Source: Desulfobulbaceae bacterium UBA2273 (GTDB lineage: Bacteria; Desulfobacterota; Desulfobulbia; Desulfobulbales; Desulfurivibrionaceae). Taken from it: a DNA stretch of 64,000 nucleotides. How positions within the stretch are numbered: the first letter of the stretch is position 1; the number at the start of each line of letters is the position of its first letter. Shown piece by piece: positions 9,763 to 17,559 of the stretch. The position numbers were made by a program, and so were the translations under genes. The notes below the pieces were generated by a model. The model saw only the letters and a program-made list of their open reading frames with translations, was not told the DNA's origin and made no database searches. Location: NCBI GenBank assembly GCA_002347095.1, contig DDWZ01000028.1, positions 130,163 to 194,162 of the forward strand. Direction: 5' to 3'.

Positions 9763-9868
9763 GCGCCGGGTCGCTTGCCTGTATCCTGCGGACAAAAGGG
9801 TGTGGTATACTCGGCGAAAGAAGGCTGGGGCGCGCGCAGGCACATCGATAACAGGGATCAGGTCGGCC

Positions 9869-10759
9869 ATGCAGAAGATCATTGACCAAGGGTTGTTTTT
9901 TCTCCAGAAAAATTGGGGGCTCGCCGTCCTGCTGGTCATGATCGCGCTGTTGTCGCAGGGGTGCGCCTCGCTGGTGATCCCCCCCATGGTCGGGCCGGTG
10001 GTGAAGAATCTCAACCGCCAGGCAGACCTGGAGCTGGTTTGTGACGGCGCGCCCTCCTACCTGCTGCTCCTAGATAGCATGCTGGTTTCCGATCCCGATA
10101 ACGCTAGGTTGCTGATGCATGGCACCCAGGCCTATACGGCCTACGCGAGTCTCATGCCGGAATGCGGCCGCCCGGAACGGGCCGCGGTGCTGGGGGATAG
10201 GGCCAGGGAGTATGGGCTGCGCCTGCTGGGCACCCATAAAAGTCTTGGTGGTGCCGATCAGATGCCGCTTGCCGGGTTCAGCGAGGCCCTGCAATCCGTT
10301 GGTTCCCGCGAGGTGGAAAAACTGTTCTGGGGTGGTTACGGCTGGGCCACCTGGATCGGTTTCAGCATGGGGGCGCCAGCGGCGGTCGCGGATCTGCCCA
10401 AGGTTGAGCAGTTGATGCTGCGGGTGCTGGCCCTGGACGAGGGATTCTACCACGGCGGCGCCCATCTTTTTCTTGGCATCTATTATGGCTCCCGTCCGGC
10501 GATGCTGGGCGGCAGGCCGGAAGTGAGCCGGGGCCATTTTGAGAAGGCCCTGGCCCTGGGCGATAGGCGCTTTCTTCCGACTCTGGTTGCCTATGCCGAA
10601 TACTACGCCCGGCAGACCTTTGACCAAGAGCTGTATGTCCGCCTGCTGGAAGAGACGCTGGCCTTTGACCTTGCTTTAGCCCCGGACCTGACCCTGCCCA
10701 ATGTTCTGGCCCAGCGGCGGGCCCGGAAGCTGCTGGCCCAGGTGGATGAATTTTTTTAA
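9869..10759 (+). CDS. tatT: TRAP transporter TatT-type lipoprotein
   Basis: A 296-residue lipoprotein: N-terminal signal with lipobox LSQGC (lipidated C32), then helical repeats typical of the TatT family, which in Treponema forms a trimer that docks with the periplasmic TRAP binding protein. The end of the family shows as NVLAQRRARKLLAQVDEFF. The stop codon lies inside a 102-bp hairpin element (10758-10859). ATG 9869 is preferred because the longer in-frame start at 9713 would overlap the terminator. It is followed by dctP, dctQ and dctM, so it belongs to one uptake system, perhaps for a hydrophobic or carboxylate ligand. Confidence 0.85.
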   Translation: MQKIIDQGLFFLQKNWGLAVLLVMIALLSQGCASLVIPPMVGPVVKNLNRQADLELVCDGAPSYLLLLDSMLVSDPDNARLLMHGTQAYTAYASLMPECGRPERAAVLGDRAREYGLRLLGTHKSLGGADQMPLAGFSEALQSVGSREVEKLFWGGYGWATWIGFSMGAPAAVADLPKVEQLMLRVLALDEGFYHGGAHLFLGIYYGSRPAMLGGRPEVSRGHFEKALALGDRRFLPTLVAYAEYYARQTFDQELYVRLLEETLAFDLALAPDLTLPNVLAQRRARKLLAQVDEFF

Positions 10760-10859
10760 CTGTCCAGCAGCACCACACCTGCTTTGTCAGCGGCCTACTC
10801 ATGTGCGATAGCACACTTCGCAGGCCTCTTCCGCGCATCTGTGGCACTGCTGAACAGTT
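10758..10859. repeat. Long hairpin repeat element, copy A
   Basis: A 102-bp imperfect palindrome with ends AACTGTCCAGCAG and CTGCTGAACAGTT. It matches copies at 28993-29096 and 30249-30354. It begins inside the tatT stop codon and ends before the dctP ribosome site. The central stem is ATGTGC-GATA-GCACA. It has no coding capacity, and looks like a non-autonomous REP/MITE-like element or an operon-internal RNA hairpin. Confidence 0.85.
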
Positions 10860-10926
10860 ACATGCTGGAGGTTTCGTCCAGTTTTGACCTCACGCTGGAT
10901 AATTACGATTTTTTAGGAGAGAAGGT

Positions 10927-11964
10927 ATGAATCGTCTGCTGCGTACGGTCTGTTTCGGCATCGCCCTTCTGGCGCTCATGGCTCCTCCGGGCGCCCAGGC
11001 CGCGCCCCGCTATCTCTTCAAGATCGCCACCCTTGCCCCGGATGGCAGCGTCTGGGCCAGGCGTTTCCAGGAATTTCAGAACGAGGTGACTGCCAAGAGC
11101 AATGGCGAGATCGGCTTCAAGCTCTACATGGGCGGGGTAATGGGCGACGACCGGGCCATGTACCGCAAGATGCGGATCGGCCAGCTCCAGGGCGGCGGCT
11201 TTACCATGACCGGGATCAGCGAGACCGTGCCGGATTTCCGGATCATGGCCATCCCTTTTTTCTTCCGGTCCTACGCCGAGGTGGACAGGGTTGCCGAGGG
11301 TCTGTTCCCGCTGTTTAAAAAGGCCTTTCAAGAAAAGGATCTGGTCCTGCTGGCCATGACCGAGGTCGGTTTTGTCTACACCATGTCCAGCGAACCGGTG
11401 ACCACCGTGGCCCAGTTGCGGGCGAGCAAGTGCTGGGCGCCGGAGAATGATCCCTTGAGCCGTGGGTTTCTCGAGGACATGGGCGTCACCCCAATCCCCC
11501 TCTCCATCCCGGACGTGCTCTCCTCCCTGCAAACCGGCATGATCAACACGGTGTTCAACGGCTTTTACGGCTCCATCGTCCTCCAGTGGTTTACCCGGAC
11601 AAAATATATCACCGATACCCCCTTTGGCTACGCCTATGGCGGGTTGGTCTTTTCCAAGAGCGCCTTTGCCAAGCTCCCCCCCCACCATGCCGCCATGATG
11701 GAGGCTGCCGCGAAAAAACATTTTGCCGGCTTGTTGATCGATACCCGGCGCAGCAATGAAGAGGCCTTGGCCACCCTGAAAAAGAACGGCATCCAGTTGG
11801 TGCCGGCAGAGAAGGAAACCCTGCAACAGTTGCTGGCGGTGCGTGACCAAAAAACCGTGCCGCGTCTGGTGGGCACCGCTTTTTCCAAGGAGATCTACGC
11901 GGCGGCGACCCGGCTGCTTGCTGATTTTCGGGCGAAATCTCCCGCTGGGGGTGCGGCCAAATGA
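10927..11964 (+). CDS. dctP: TRAP transporter periplasmic solute-binding protein (DctP family)
   Basis: A 345-residue binding protein with a Sec signal peptide ending near AQA-APRY. The DctP fold shows as FKIATLAPDGSVWAR, then the FFFRSYAEVD region and the conserved YAYGGLVFSK strand. It captures the ligand in the periplasm and hands it to the DctQM permease; partnership with a TatT lipoprotein suggests the P-component docks on a TatT oligomer, as shown in Treponema. The ligand cannot be read from the sequence. AGGAGAGAAGGT precedes ATG 10927. The next gene overlaps by 4 bp. Confidence 0.9.
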   Translation: MNRLLRTVCFGIALLALMAPPGAQAAPRYLFKIATLAPDGSVWARRFQEFQNEVTAKSNGEIGFKLYMGGVMGDDRAMYRKMRIGQLQGGGFTMTGISETVPDFRIMAIPFFFRSYAEVDRVAEGLFPLFKKAFQEKDLVLLAMTEVGFVYTMSSEPVTTVAQLRASKCWAPENDPLSRGFLEDMGVTPIPLSIPDVLSSLQTGMINTVFNGFYGSIVLQWFTRTKYITDTPFGYAYGGLVFSKSAFAKLPPHHAAMMEAAAKKHFAGLLIDTRRSNEEALATLKKNGIQLVPAEKETLQQLLAVRDQKTVPRLVGTAFSKEIYAAATRLLADFRAKSPAGGAAK

Positions 11965-12503
11965 GCGAGCAACCGGGCCGGCTTTTTCGAGGAATCCAGC
12001 AGATAGGCAGATTGCTGGCGCGGCTTGAGGAGGGGGTTCTGTTGCTGCTGATCGCCGCCATGATCGGTCTGGCCTGCCTGCAGATCGTATTGCGCGATGT
12101 CTGGGGCGGGGGGTTGTCCTGGGCCGATCCGCTTCTGCGGGTCATGGTGCTCTGGACCGGGCTTCTCGGAGCCGTGGTGGCCACCAAGCTGGATAAACAT
12201 ATCTCCATTGATCTCGCTTCCCACCTGGTGCCCAAACCGATTTTTCGCTGGCTGCGGGTATTCAGGTCATTTTTTGCCGCCGGGGTCTGTGTGGTGCTTA
12301 CCTGGATGGCCATTGATTTTGTCCGCCAGGAGGCGCTTTATGGCAACGGCCAGGCAATGGCCGGACTTGCCTCCTGGCAACTCAATCTGATTTTTCCCCT
12401 GGCCTTTGGCTCCATCACCCTCCGTTTTCTGCTCGGCGGCGTGCACAGTTTTCGCGCCGCCCTGGCCGGAAAAGATATCCGCTCTTTCGAGGAAACGGCC
12501 TAG
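11961..12503 (+). CDS. dctQ: TRAP transporter small permease (DctQ family)
   Basis: A 180-residue protein with four membrane segments, the normal DctQ size. The family feature WADPLLRVMVLWTGLLGA is present in the second segment, and KLDKHISID follows it. It forms the small membrane subunit that supports DctM. Its ATG overlaps the dctP stop (ATGA), and dctM begins 8 bp after its own stop, so translation is probably coupled. Confidence 0.9.
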   Translation: MSEQPGRLFRGIQQIGRLLARLEEGVLLLLIAAMIGLACLQIVLRDVWGGGLSWADPLLRVMVLWTGLLGAVVATKLDKHISIDLASHLVPKPIFRWLRVFRSFFAAGVCVVLTWMAIDFVRQEALYGNGQAMAGLASWQLNLIFPLAFGSITLRFLLGGVHSFRAALAGKDIRSFEETA

Positions 12504-12511
12504 ATCCTGAT

Positions 12512-13777
12512 ATGCAATTCCTGCAACTGATAACCCTGGTTTTGGCCATATTGGGCAGCCCGCTTTTTGTGGTGATGGCCGCTTTGGCCCTGCTCTCCTT
12601 TTATGGGGCAGGCATTGATCCCTCGGTGGTGGTCATCGAGATGTCCCGGTTGGCCGAGACCCCCATGCTGCTTTCCCTGCCCCTTTTTATCCTCGCCGGG
12701 ACCGTACTTTCCGAAAGCAAGGCGCCGGTGCGGTTGCTGGACCTGTCCAACGTGCTGCTGGGTTGGCTGCCCGGCGGGCTGGCGGTGATCGCCCTGGTGG
12801 TGTGTTCGGTTTTCACCGCCTTTACCGGCGCTTCCGGGGTTACCATCTTTGCCCTGGGGGGGTTGCTTTTTCCGGCCATGCTCAAGGACCGCTACCCCGA
12901 GCAGTTTTCCCTGGGGTTGATCACCACCTCCGGCAGCCTGGGCTTGCTCTTCCCCCCCAGCCTGCCCCTTATCCTCTACGGGGTCATAGCCGAGACCCGG
13001 ATCGACCACCTCTTTCTGGCCGGGATTCTGCCCGGTCTGTTGATGCTGCTTCTGCTGGGCGCCTACAGCATCAAAAAAGGCGCGGCCACCCGTGGCCCCC
13101 GCAAGCCGTTGCCGGCGGGGGAGACGCGGCGGGCCTTGCGCGCCGCGGTCTGGGAGCTCCCTTTGCCGGTCATTGTGCTGGGAGGGATTTACGGCGGTTT
13201 TTTTGTCGTGGGCGAGGCGGCGGCGGTGACCGCCCTGTACGTTTTGCTCGTGGAGATGTGCGTGCACCGGGATATCACCCCGGCGCGGCTCCCTTCCCTT
13301 GTGGTGCGGAGCATGGCTCTCTTCGGAGGGATCTTCGTGGTGCTCGCCGCCTCCATGGCCTCCACCAGCTTTCTCATCGATCAGGAGATTCCGGCCCGGC
13401 TCTTTGATTTTATCCGGGAGCATATCTCAAGCAAGTATACCTTTCTTCTGTTGCTCAATCTTTTTCTGCTCGTTGTCGGCGCCCTGCTCGATATTTTTTC
13501 CGCCCTGGTCCTGGTGGTGCCGCTCATCGTGCCCATTGCCCTGGGATATGGGGTTGATCTCACCCATCTTGGCATCATTTTTCTGGCCAACCTGCAGATC
13601 GGCTACTGCACCCCGCCGGTGGGGCTCGGTCTTTTTCTGGCCAGTTATCGTTTTGATCGGCCCATTGCCCAACTGTACACCGCCACCCTGCCGTTTTTGG
13701 GGATATTGTTCGTCACCCTGGGAATCATCACCTATTTCCCCCTGCTGAGCCTTTTTCTGGTCGAACTGTTCGGATAG
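12512..13777 (+). CDS. dctM: TRAP transporter large permease (DctM family)
   Basis: A 421-residue, roughly 12-segment membrane protein that carries out ion-coupled ligand transport with DctQ. Family signatures: PLFILAGTVLSE, the GASGVTIFALGGLLFPAM hairpin, and GYCTPPVGLGLFLA near the C-terminus. Length is standard for the family. It ends the tatT-dctPQM operon and is tail-to-tail with the DUF1566 gene, with only 2 bp between the stops and no obvious terminator. Confidence 0.93.
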   Translation: MQFLQLITLVLAILGSPLFVVMAALALLSFYGAGIDPSVVVIEMSRLAETPMLLSLPLFILAGTVLSESKAPVRLLDLSNVLLGWLPGGLAVIALVVCSVFTAFTGASGVTIFALGGLLFPAMLKDRYPEQFSLGLITTSGSLGLLFPPSLPLILYGVIAETRIDHLFLAGILPGLLMLLLLGAYSIKKGAATRGPRKPLPAGETRRALRAAVWELPLPVIVLGGIYGGFFVVGEAAAVTALYVLLVEMCVHRDITPARLPSLVVRSMALFGGIFVVLAASMASTSFLIDQEIPARLFDFIREHISSKYTFLLLLNLFLLVVGALLDIFSALVLVVPLIVPIALGYGVDLTHLGIIFLANLQIGYCTPPVGLGLFLASYRFDRPIAQLYTATLPFLGILFVTLGIITYFPLLSLFLVELFG

Positions 13778-13779
13778 CG

Positions 13780-14802
13780 TCAAGCCTTTTCGCCGGAAAA
13801 TCTGACAGGCCACGCAGAAAACGATTCCCCCTTTTTGTGGCCGACCCCCAAGGCGCCCTTGTGAAGATACAAAGCCCAGGCCCAGTCTGTTTCAAAAAAG
13901 CTGGTGGTGGCAGACCAATAGGCCTCGCGCACCCGGTGGAACGGGTGACCGGCCGGTAGGGCCGGTTCCGCCTGCGAGCAGTCCACCAGCGATTCAAGGG
14001 CGTTTATGTCGGGGAGCCGCCAGTCGTTGCTGCCGTGCAGAGTGGTCCGGTTGATCTCGCCTATGAGATCCAGGGCCTGGCGCCAGGTCATGGTCTTTCC
14101 GCCCACGTCTCCATCCTTGAACCAGATGAGGCGGGTCAGATTGTCGAGGACCGTTTCGCCGAGATCGGTAAAGCGCGGCTGCGGCCAGGCGAGGCCATAC
14201 CGGTGTTCGCCGTCCTGACCCGAGTTCGGGCAGGGAATCTCCCCCCCCAAAGCGTCATGGCAGGTTATCTGTCCGGTTCTTGGCAAAAGGTTGTATCCGG
14301 CGCCGCGAACCGGCCAGAAAAGAGCATACTGATCCTTGCGCCCGTAAAACATGCGGGCGCCTTCGAGGTGGATCCACCAGGCATAGGCCGGGTGAATCGC
14401 CGCCGTGGTGGAAGTCCAGTACCAGCCCAGGAAGATGTTGGTGAACGGATGCTCCTCCGGCAATGAGGGCTTTTTCGCCTGATAGCTCATGAGCGAGCGA
14501 AGCTCCCGGCGGTTGGGCAGCCGCCAGTCGTCATAGCCGGCCCATTTGTGGCGATTCATTCCGGCGATGAAGGCGAGGGATTCCTGCCAGGTCAGGGGGA
14601 ATTCGTTCAGGTTGGCGTCCCTGGTCCAGGCGAGCCCGGTGAGGTGGTCGAGAACGATTTCCTTTTCCAGGGAAAATCGTGGACTCGGCCATGGCAGGCC
14701 CAGGCGGAATTCCCCGTCCTGGCCGCTGCCGGGGCAGGGGATGGCGTCGCCCTCTTCGTCGTAGCAAAGGATTTGTCCGGTTCGCAATAAACCTGTTTTC
14801 AT
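13780..14802 (-). CDS. DUF1566 (Lcl C-terminal-like) protein, tandem duplication
   Basis: A 340-residue protein built from two related halves of about 170 residues. Each begins LLRTGQI.C (or LLPRTGQITC), then IPCP.SGQDGE, a tryptophan-rich core, DDWRLPNR or NDWRLPDI, a YW.ST/YWSAT strand, and ends near FWPVR or AWPVR. This is the DUF1566 fold, usually found in surface or secreted proteins. No signal peptide is visible from ATG 14802. Function is unknown; a binding or structural role is plausible. Confidence 0.8.
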   Translation of the reverse strand: MKTGLLRTGQILCYDEEGDAIPCPGSGQDGEFRLGLPWPSPRFSLEKEIVLDHLTGLAWTRDANLNEFPLTWQESLAFIAGMNRHKWAGYDDWRLPNRRELRSLMSYQAKKPSLPEEHPFTNIFLGWYWTSTTAAIHPAYAWWIHLEGARMFYGRKDQYALFWPVRGAGYNLLPRTGQITCHDALGGEIPCPNSGQDGEHRYGLAWPQPRFTDLGETVLDNLTRLIWFKDGDVGGKTMTWRQALDLIGEINRTTLHGSNDWRLPDINALESLVDCSQAEPALPAGHPFHRVREAYWSATTSFFETDWAWALYLHKGALGVGHKKGESFSAWPVRFSGEKA

Positions 14803-14871
14803 GGGGTATTCCGCAGGAGCAGGGTGGCTTGGCGTTGGCGAGATGTCTGGGGCAACTGTTGGTCCTCTTCC

Positions 14872-15534
14872 TCAGGCTTGCCCATGTCCGGTGAAGGGGA
14901 CAAAGGCCACGGAGAGGATGCTCCGGCTGGTGACCCTTTTGCCGGATTTCTCCACCAGCAACAGATCCTGGGGCAGATGCGGGCGGCCCACCGGAATCAC
15001 CAGCCTGCCGAAGGGAGAGAGCTGCTCGATCAGGGCTTGTGGTATCCGGGGCGCCGCGGCGGTGACGATGATTCCGTCATAGGGGGCATGCTCCGGCAGT
15101 CCGGAAGAACCGTCGGAGGCGAGGACCTCCACCGCCTCGTACCCCAAATGCCGCAAGCGGTCGGCAGCTTGCCGCGCCAGTTCGGGAACGATCTCCAGGC
15201 TGTATACCCGTTTGACCAATTGGGAGAGAACCGCGGCCTGATAGCCGGAGCCGGTGCCGATTTCCAGGATGGTGTCGTCGGGTTCCGGCTCCAGCAGGTC
15301 GGTCATCAGTGCGACGATAAAGGGCTGGGAGATGGTCTGGCCGTTGCCTATGGGCAGGGGATTGTTGTCGTAGGCGTAGGGCTTGAGTTCGTCCGGGACG
15401 AAGTCCTCGCGCCGTACCGTGGCCATGGCGTCAAAGATCTGCTGGCGCAGGGTGTAACGGCCGGTGAGGCCGCCGGTAAAACGGCATTCGTCTTCGATGG
15501 TGCGGAGCATGCCCTGTATCGTTTCCGCGCTCAT
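14872..15534 (-). CDS. pcm: Protein-L-isoaspartate O-methyltransferase
   Basis: This 220-residue enzyme methylates isoaspartyl residues in aged proteins, using S-adenosylmethionine, to start their repair. The SAM-binding motif I is ILEIGTGSGYQAAVLSQL; the family motifs IGNGQTISQPFIVALM and DGIIVTAAAP are also clear. ATG 15534 sits behind GGAGGTGATC, an excellent ribosome site, so the longer in-frame start at 15645 is rejected. It follows the DUF1566 gene's 5' side by 69 bp in the opposite reading order and may be transcribed ahead of it. Confidence 0.94.
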   Translation of the reverse strand: MSAETIQGMLRTIEDECRFTGGLTGRYTLRQQIFDAMATVRREDFVPDELKPYAYDNNPLPIGNGQTISQPFIVALMTDLLEPEPDDTILEIGTGSGYQAAVLSQLVKRVYSLEIVPELARQAADRLRHLGYEAVEVLASDGSSGLPEHAPYDGIIVTAAAPRIPQALIEQLSPFGRLVIPVGRPHLPQDLLLVEKSGKRVTSRSILSVAFVPFTGHGQA

Positions 15535-15826
15535 GATCACCTCCGAGCCGCACGGGATGGAATTGACTGCACTCGAACAGCGCCTGTTCTCATGATTGCT
15601 CATCCGGCCGGGGGAAGTCAAAGATTTTATCGTCCCGGGGAGCAATGGCGGATTGCGGGAATCTCTTGCCGGACAATACAGCCATTCGTGGCCGTCGCGA
15701 CGGATGGGAAACGGACACGGGGATTATTGCGTAACAACGCTTAAAAACTTGTGCCGCAAGACAATACAGATTAGTAAAAATAGAGGAAGCACTTCTTCTT
15801 ATTCCCCTCAGACGGTGGCGGACAGT

Positions 15827-16693
15827 ATGGAATTCATCATGATACGGGCCGGCTTTCTTTTTGACTGGATCGAGCTGCATCTGGAAAGCAAGCAGGGCAT
15901 GAAGTTTTTTGCCACGGTGCTGGTAAGTTTCTTTATTTCCGCCATTGTCCTCATCGAGTTGAATCGAAGGCTTCTTGTGCCCGAGCCGTTTGCCTCGCAT
16001 GTTTCCCTTTCCCATCTTGCCGCCATTGAGCAGGCTTTCAACCTCCTGCTGGCCCTGGAGGTGGTGAGCCTTATCCTCAGTCTGTCCCACTCGGTCACCA
16101 AATCGGTGGGCAAGCAGTTTGAAATCCTTTCCCTGATTCTCCTGCGGGATACCTTTAAGGAATTTTCCCATTTCAGCGAACCGCTGCTCTGGGCGGAGAT
16201 TGTCCCAACCCTGGGAAACATTATCGCCTCGGCGGTTGGCGCGCTGCTTATTTTTGTTGTCCTGGGTTTTTTTTACAAGACCCAGCGTTCCCACCCGATC
16301 ACCGGGGATGAGAAAATCCGCAGTCACTTCATCCTTGCCAAAAAGATGATCGCTCTGTTGCTGCTGGTCTCTTTCGCGGGTATCTGCCTCAATGACCTCT
16401 GGGGCTATTTTGCCCATGGGCTGCCGGAAAACGCCTTTGCCTCCTTTTACACCCTGCTTGTTTTCAGCGATGTGCTGGTGGTGCTCATTTCGCTGCGCTA
16501 CAGCGCGCAGTACCAAGTCTCTTTCCGCAACTCCGGCTATGCCGTGGCCACGGTTCTTATCCGGCTGGCCCTGATTGCCCCGATCATCGTCGGCGCCGTG
16601 ATCGGGGTGGGCACCACCTTGTTTGCCCTGGGGATCAGTCTGGCGTACAATGCCTTTGCTCCCAAACCGGAAGCGTTTGTCTGTAAAAACTAA
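15827..16693 (+). CDS. Multi-pass membrane protein of unknown function
   Basis: A 288-residue protein with seven or eight hydrophobic segments. Visible stretches are FFATVLVSFFISAIVLI, NLLLALEVVSLILSL, NIIASAVGALLIFVVLGFF and a C-terminal pair around LIRLALIAPIIVGAVIGVG. Short polar loops carry several charged residues (KTQRSHPITGDEKIR). I recognise no family. ATG 15827 is chosen because hydrophobic sequence begins shortly after it; the 5' extension is unlike protein. It stands between pcm (divergent) and a LuxR-type regulator. Confidence 0.6.
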   Translation: MEFIMIRAGFLFDWIELHLESKQGMKFFATVLVSFFISAIVLIELNRRLLVPEPFASHVSLSHLAAIEQAFNLLLALEVVSLILSLSHSVTKSVGKQFEILSLILLRDTFKEFSHFSEPLLWAEIVPTLGNIIASAVGALLIFVVLGFFYKTQRSHPITGDEKIRSHFILAKKMIALLLLVSFAGICLNDLWGYFAHGLPENAFASFYTLLVFSDVLVVLISLRYSAQYQVSFRNSGYAVATVLIRLALIAPIIVGAVIGVGTTLFALGISLAYNAFAPKPEAFVCKN

Positions 16694-16811
16694 AAAAATG
16701 CCGGGTCGCGAGCCTCAATTTTTACTGCGGCCGAAGTGCAACTACGGTATATAACCTGTGGAATATATGGTGGTTTTGTCCCGTGACTCCGGAGAACAAT
16801 GAGGTGTTGCT

Positions 16812-17471
16812 ATGGGTGTCTGTCGTATAGTGTTGGCTGATGATCATGCCCTGATCCGGCATGGAGTCAAGAAAATGATTGAACAGGACCCTGCGCTCAA
16901 GGTGGTCGGCGAGGCGGCCGACGGCCTGGAGCTCATTGCGCTGTTGAAAACCATCCCGGCCGATCTTGTCATCCTCGACATCTCCATGCCCAACCTGCGA
17001 GGGATCGAGGCGATCCGCGAGGTGCGCAAGATCTGTCCTGCGATCAAGGTGCTCATGCTGACCATGCACAAGGGCGAGCAGTACCTCTGTTCCTCCTTTG
17101 CTTCCGGGGCGGACGGCTATCTGCTCAAGGAGGATTCCGACACCGAGCTGCTACCGGCCATCGCCAGGGTCCGCCAGGGCGAGTTATACATCTCCCCCAA
17201 TCTGGCCGGAGAATTTCCCGAGGACGTCATCGCCTCCTGCAGCCGCCGCGGCGATGGATTCGGCGAGATCCTGACCCCGAGGGAAAAGCAGATCCTGCAA
17301 CTGGTGGCCGAGGGGGTAACGAGCCGGGATATCGCCGACAAGCTCGATATCAGCAAACGGACCGTCGAGCACCATCGGGCCAACATGATGAAAAAGCTCA
17401 ACATCAAGCGCGTTGCCGACCTTATCAAGTATGCCATCGGCAGGGGGCTTTCCGACACCCCGCCAGAGTAA
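16812..17471 (+). CDS. Response regulator, NarL/FixJ (LuxR HTH) family
   Basis: A 219-residue transcription factor. The receiver holds DDH, D56 in LVILDISMPN and the conserved lysine in GYLLKEDS; the C-terminal LuxR-type helix-turn-helix spans about 150-210 (LTPREKQILQLVAEG, then SKRTVEHHRANMMKKL). The family dimerises on phosphorylation and usually activates promoters. No kinase is adjacent, so it is an orphan here. GAGGTGTTGCT before ATG 16812 is a fair ribosome site. Confidence 0.93.
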   Translation: MGVCRIVLADDHALIRHGVKKMIEQDPALKVVGEAADGLELIALLKTIPADLVILDISMPNLRGIEAIREVRKICPAIKVLMLTMHKGEQYLCSSFASGADGYLLKEDSDTELLPAIARVRQGELYISPNLAGEFPEDVIASCSRRGDGFGEILTPREKQILQLVAEGVTSRDIADKLDISKRTVEHHRANMMKKLNIKRVADLIKYAIGRGLSDTPPE

Positions 17472-17559
17472 ATTGATTCGTCCCCTCTTTTTTATAAAAA
17501 CAGCTTGCGACACCTTTGTCCCAATGATGCACTGCCGCATCCGCCACAGGAGGAAGAGT

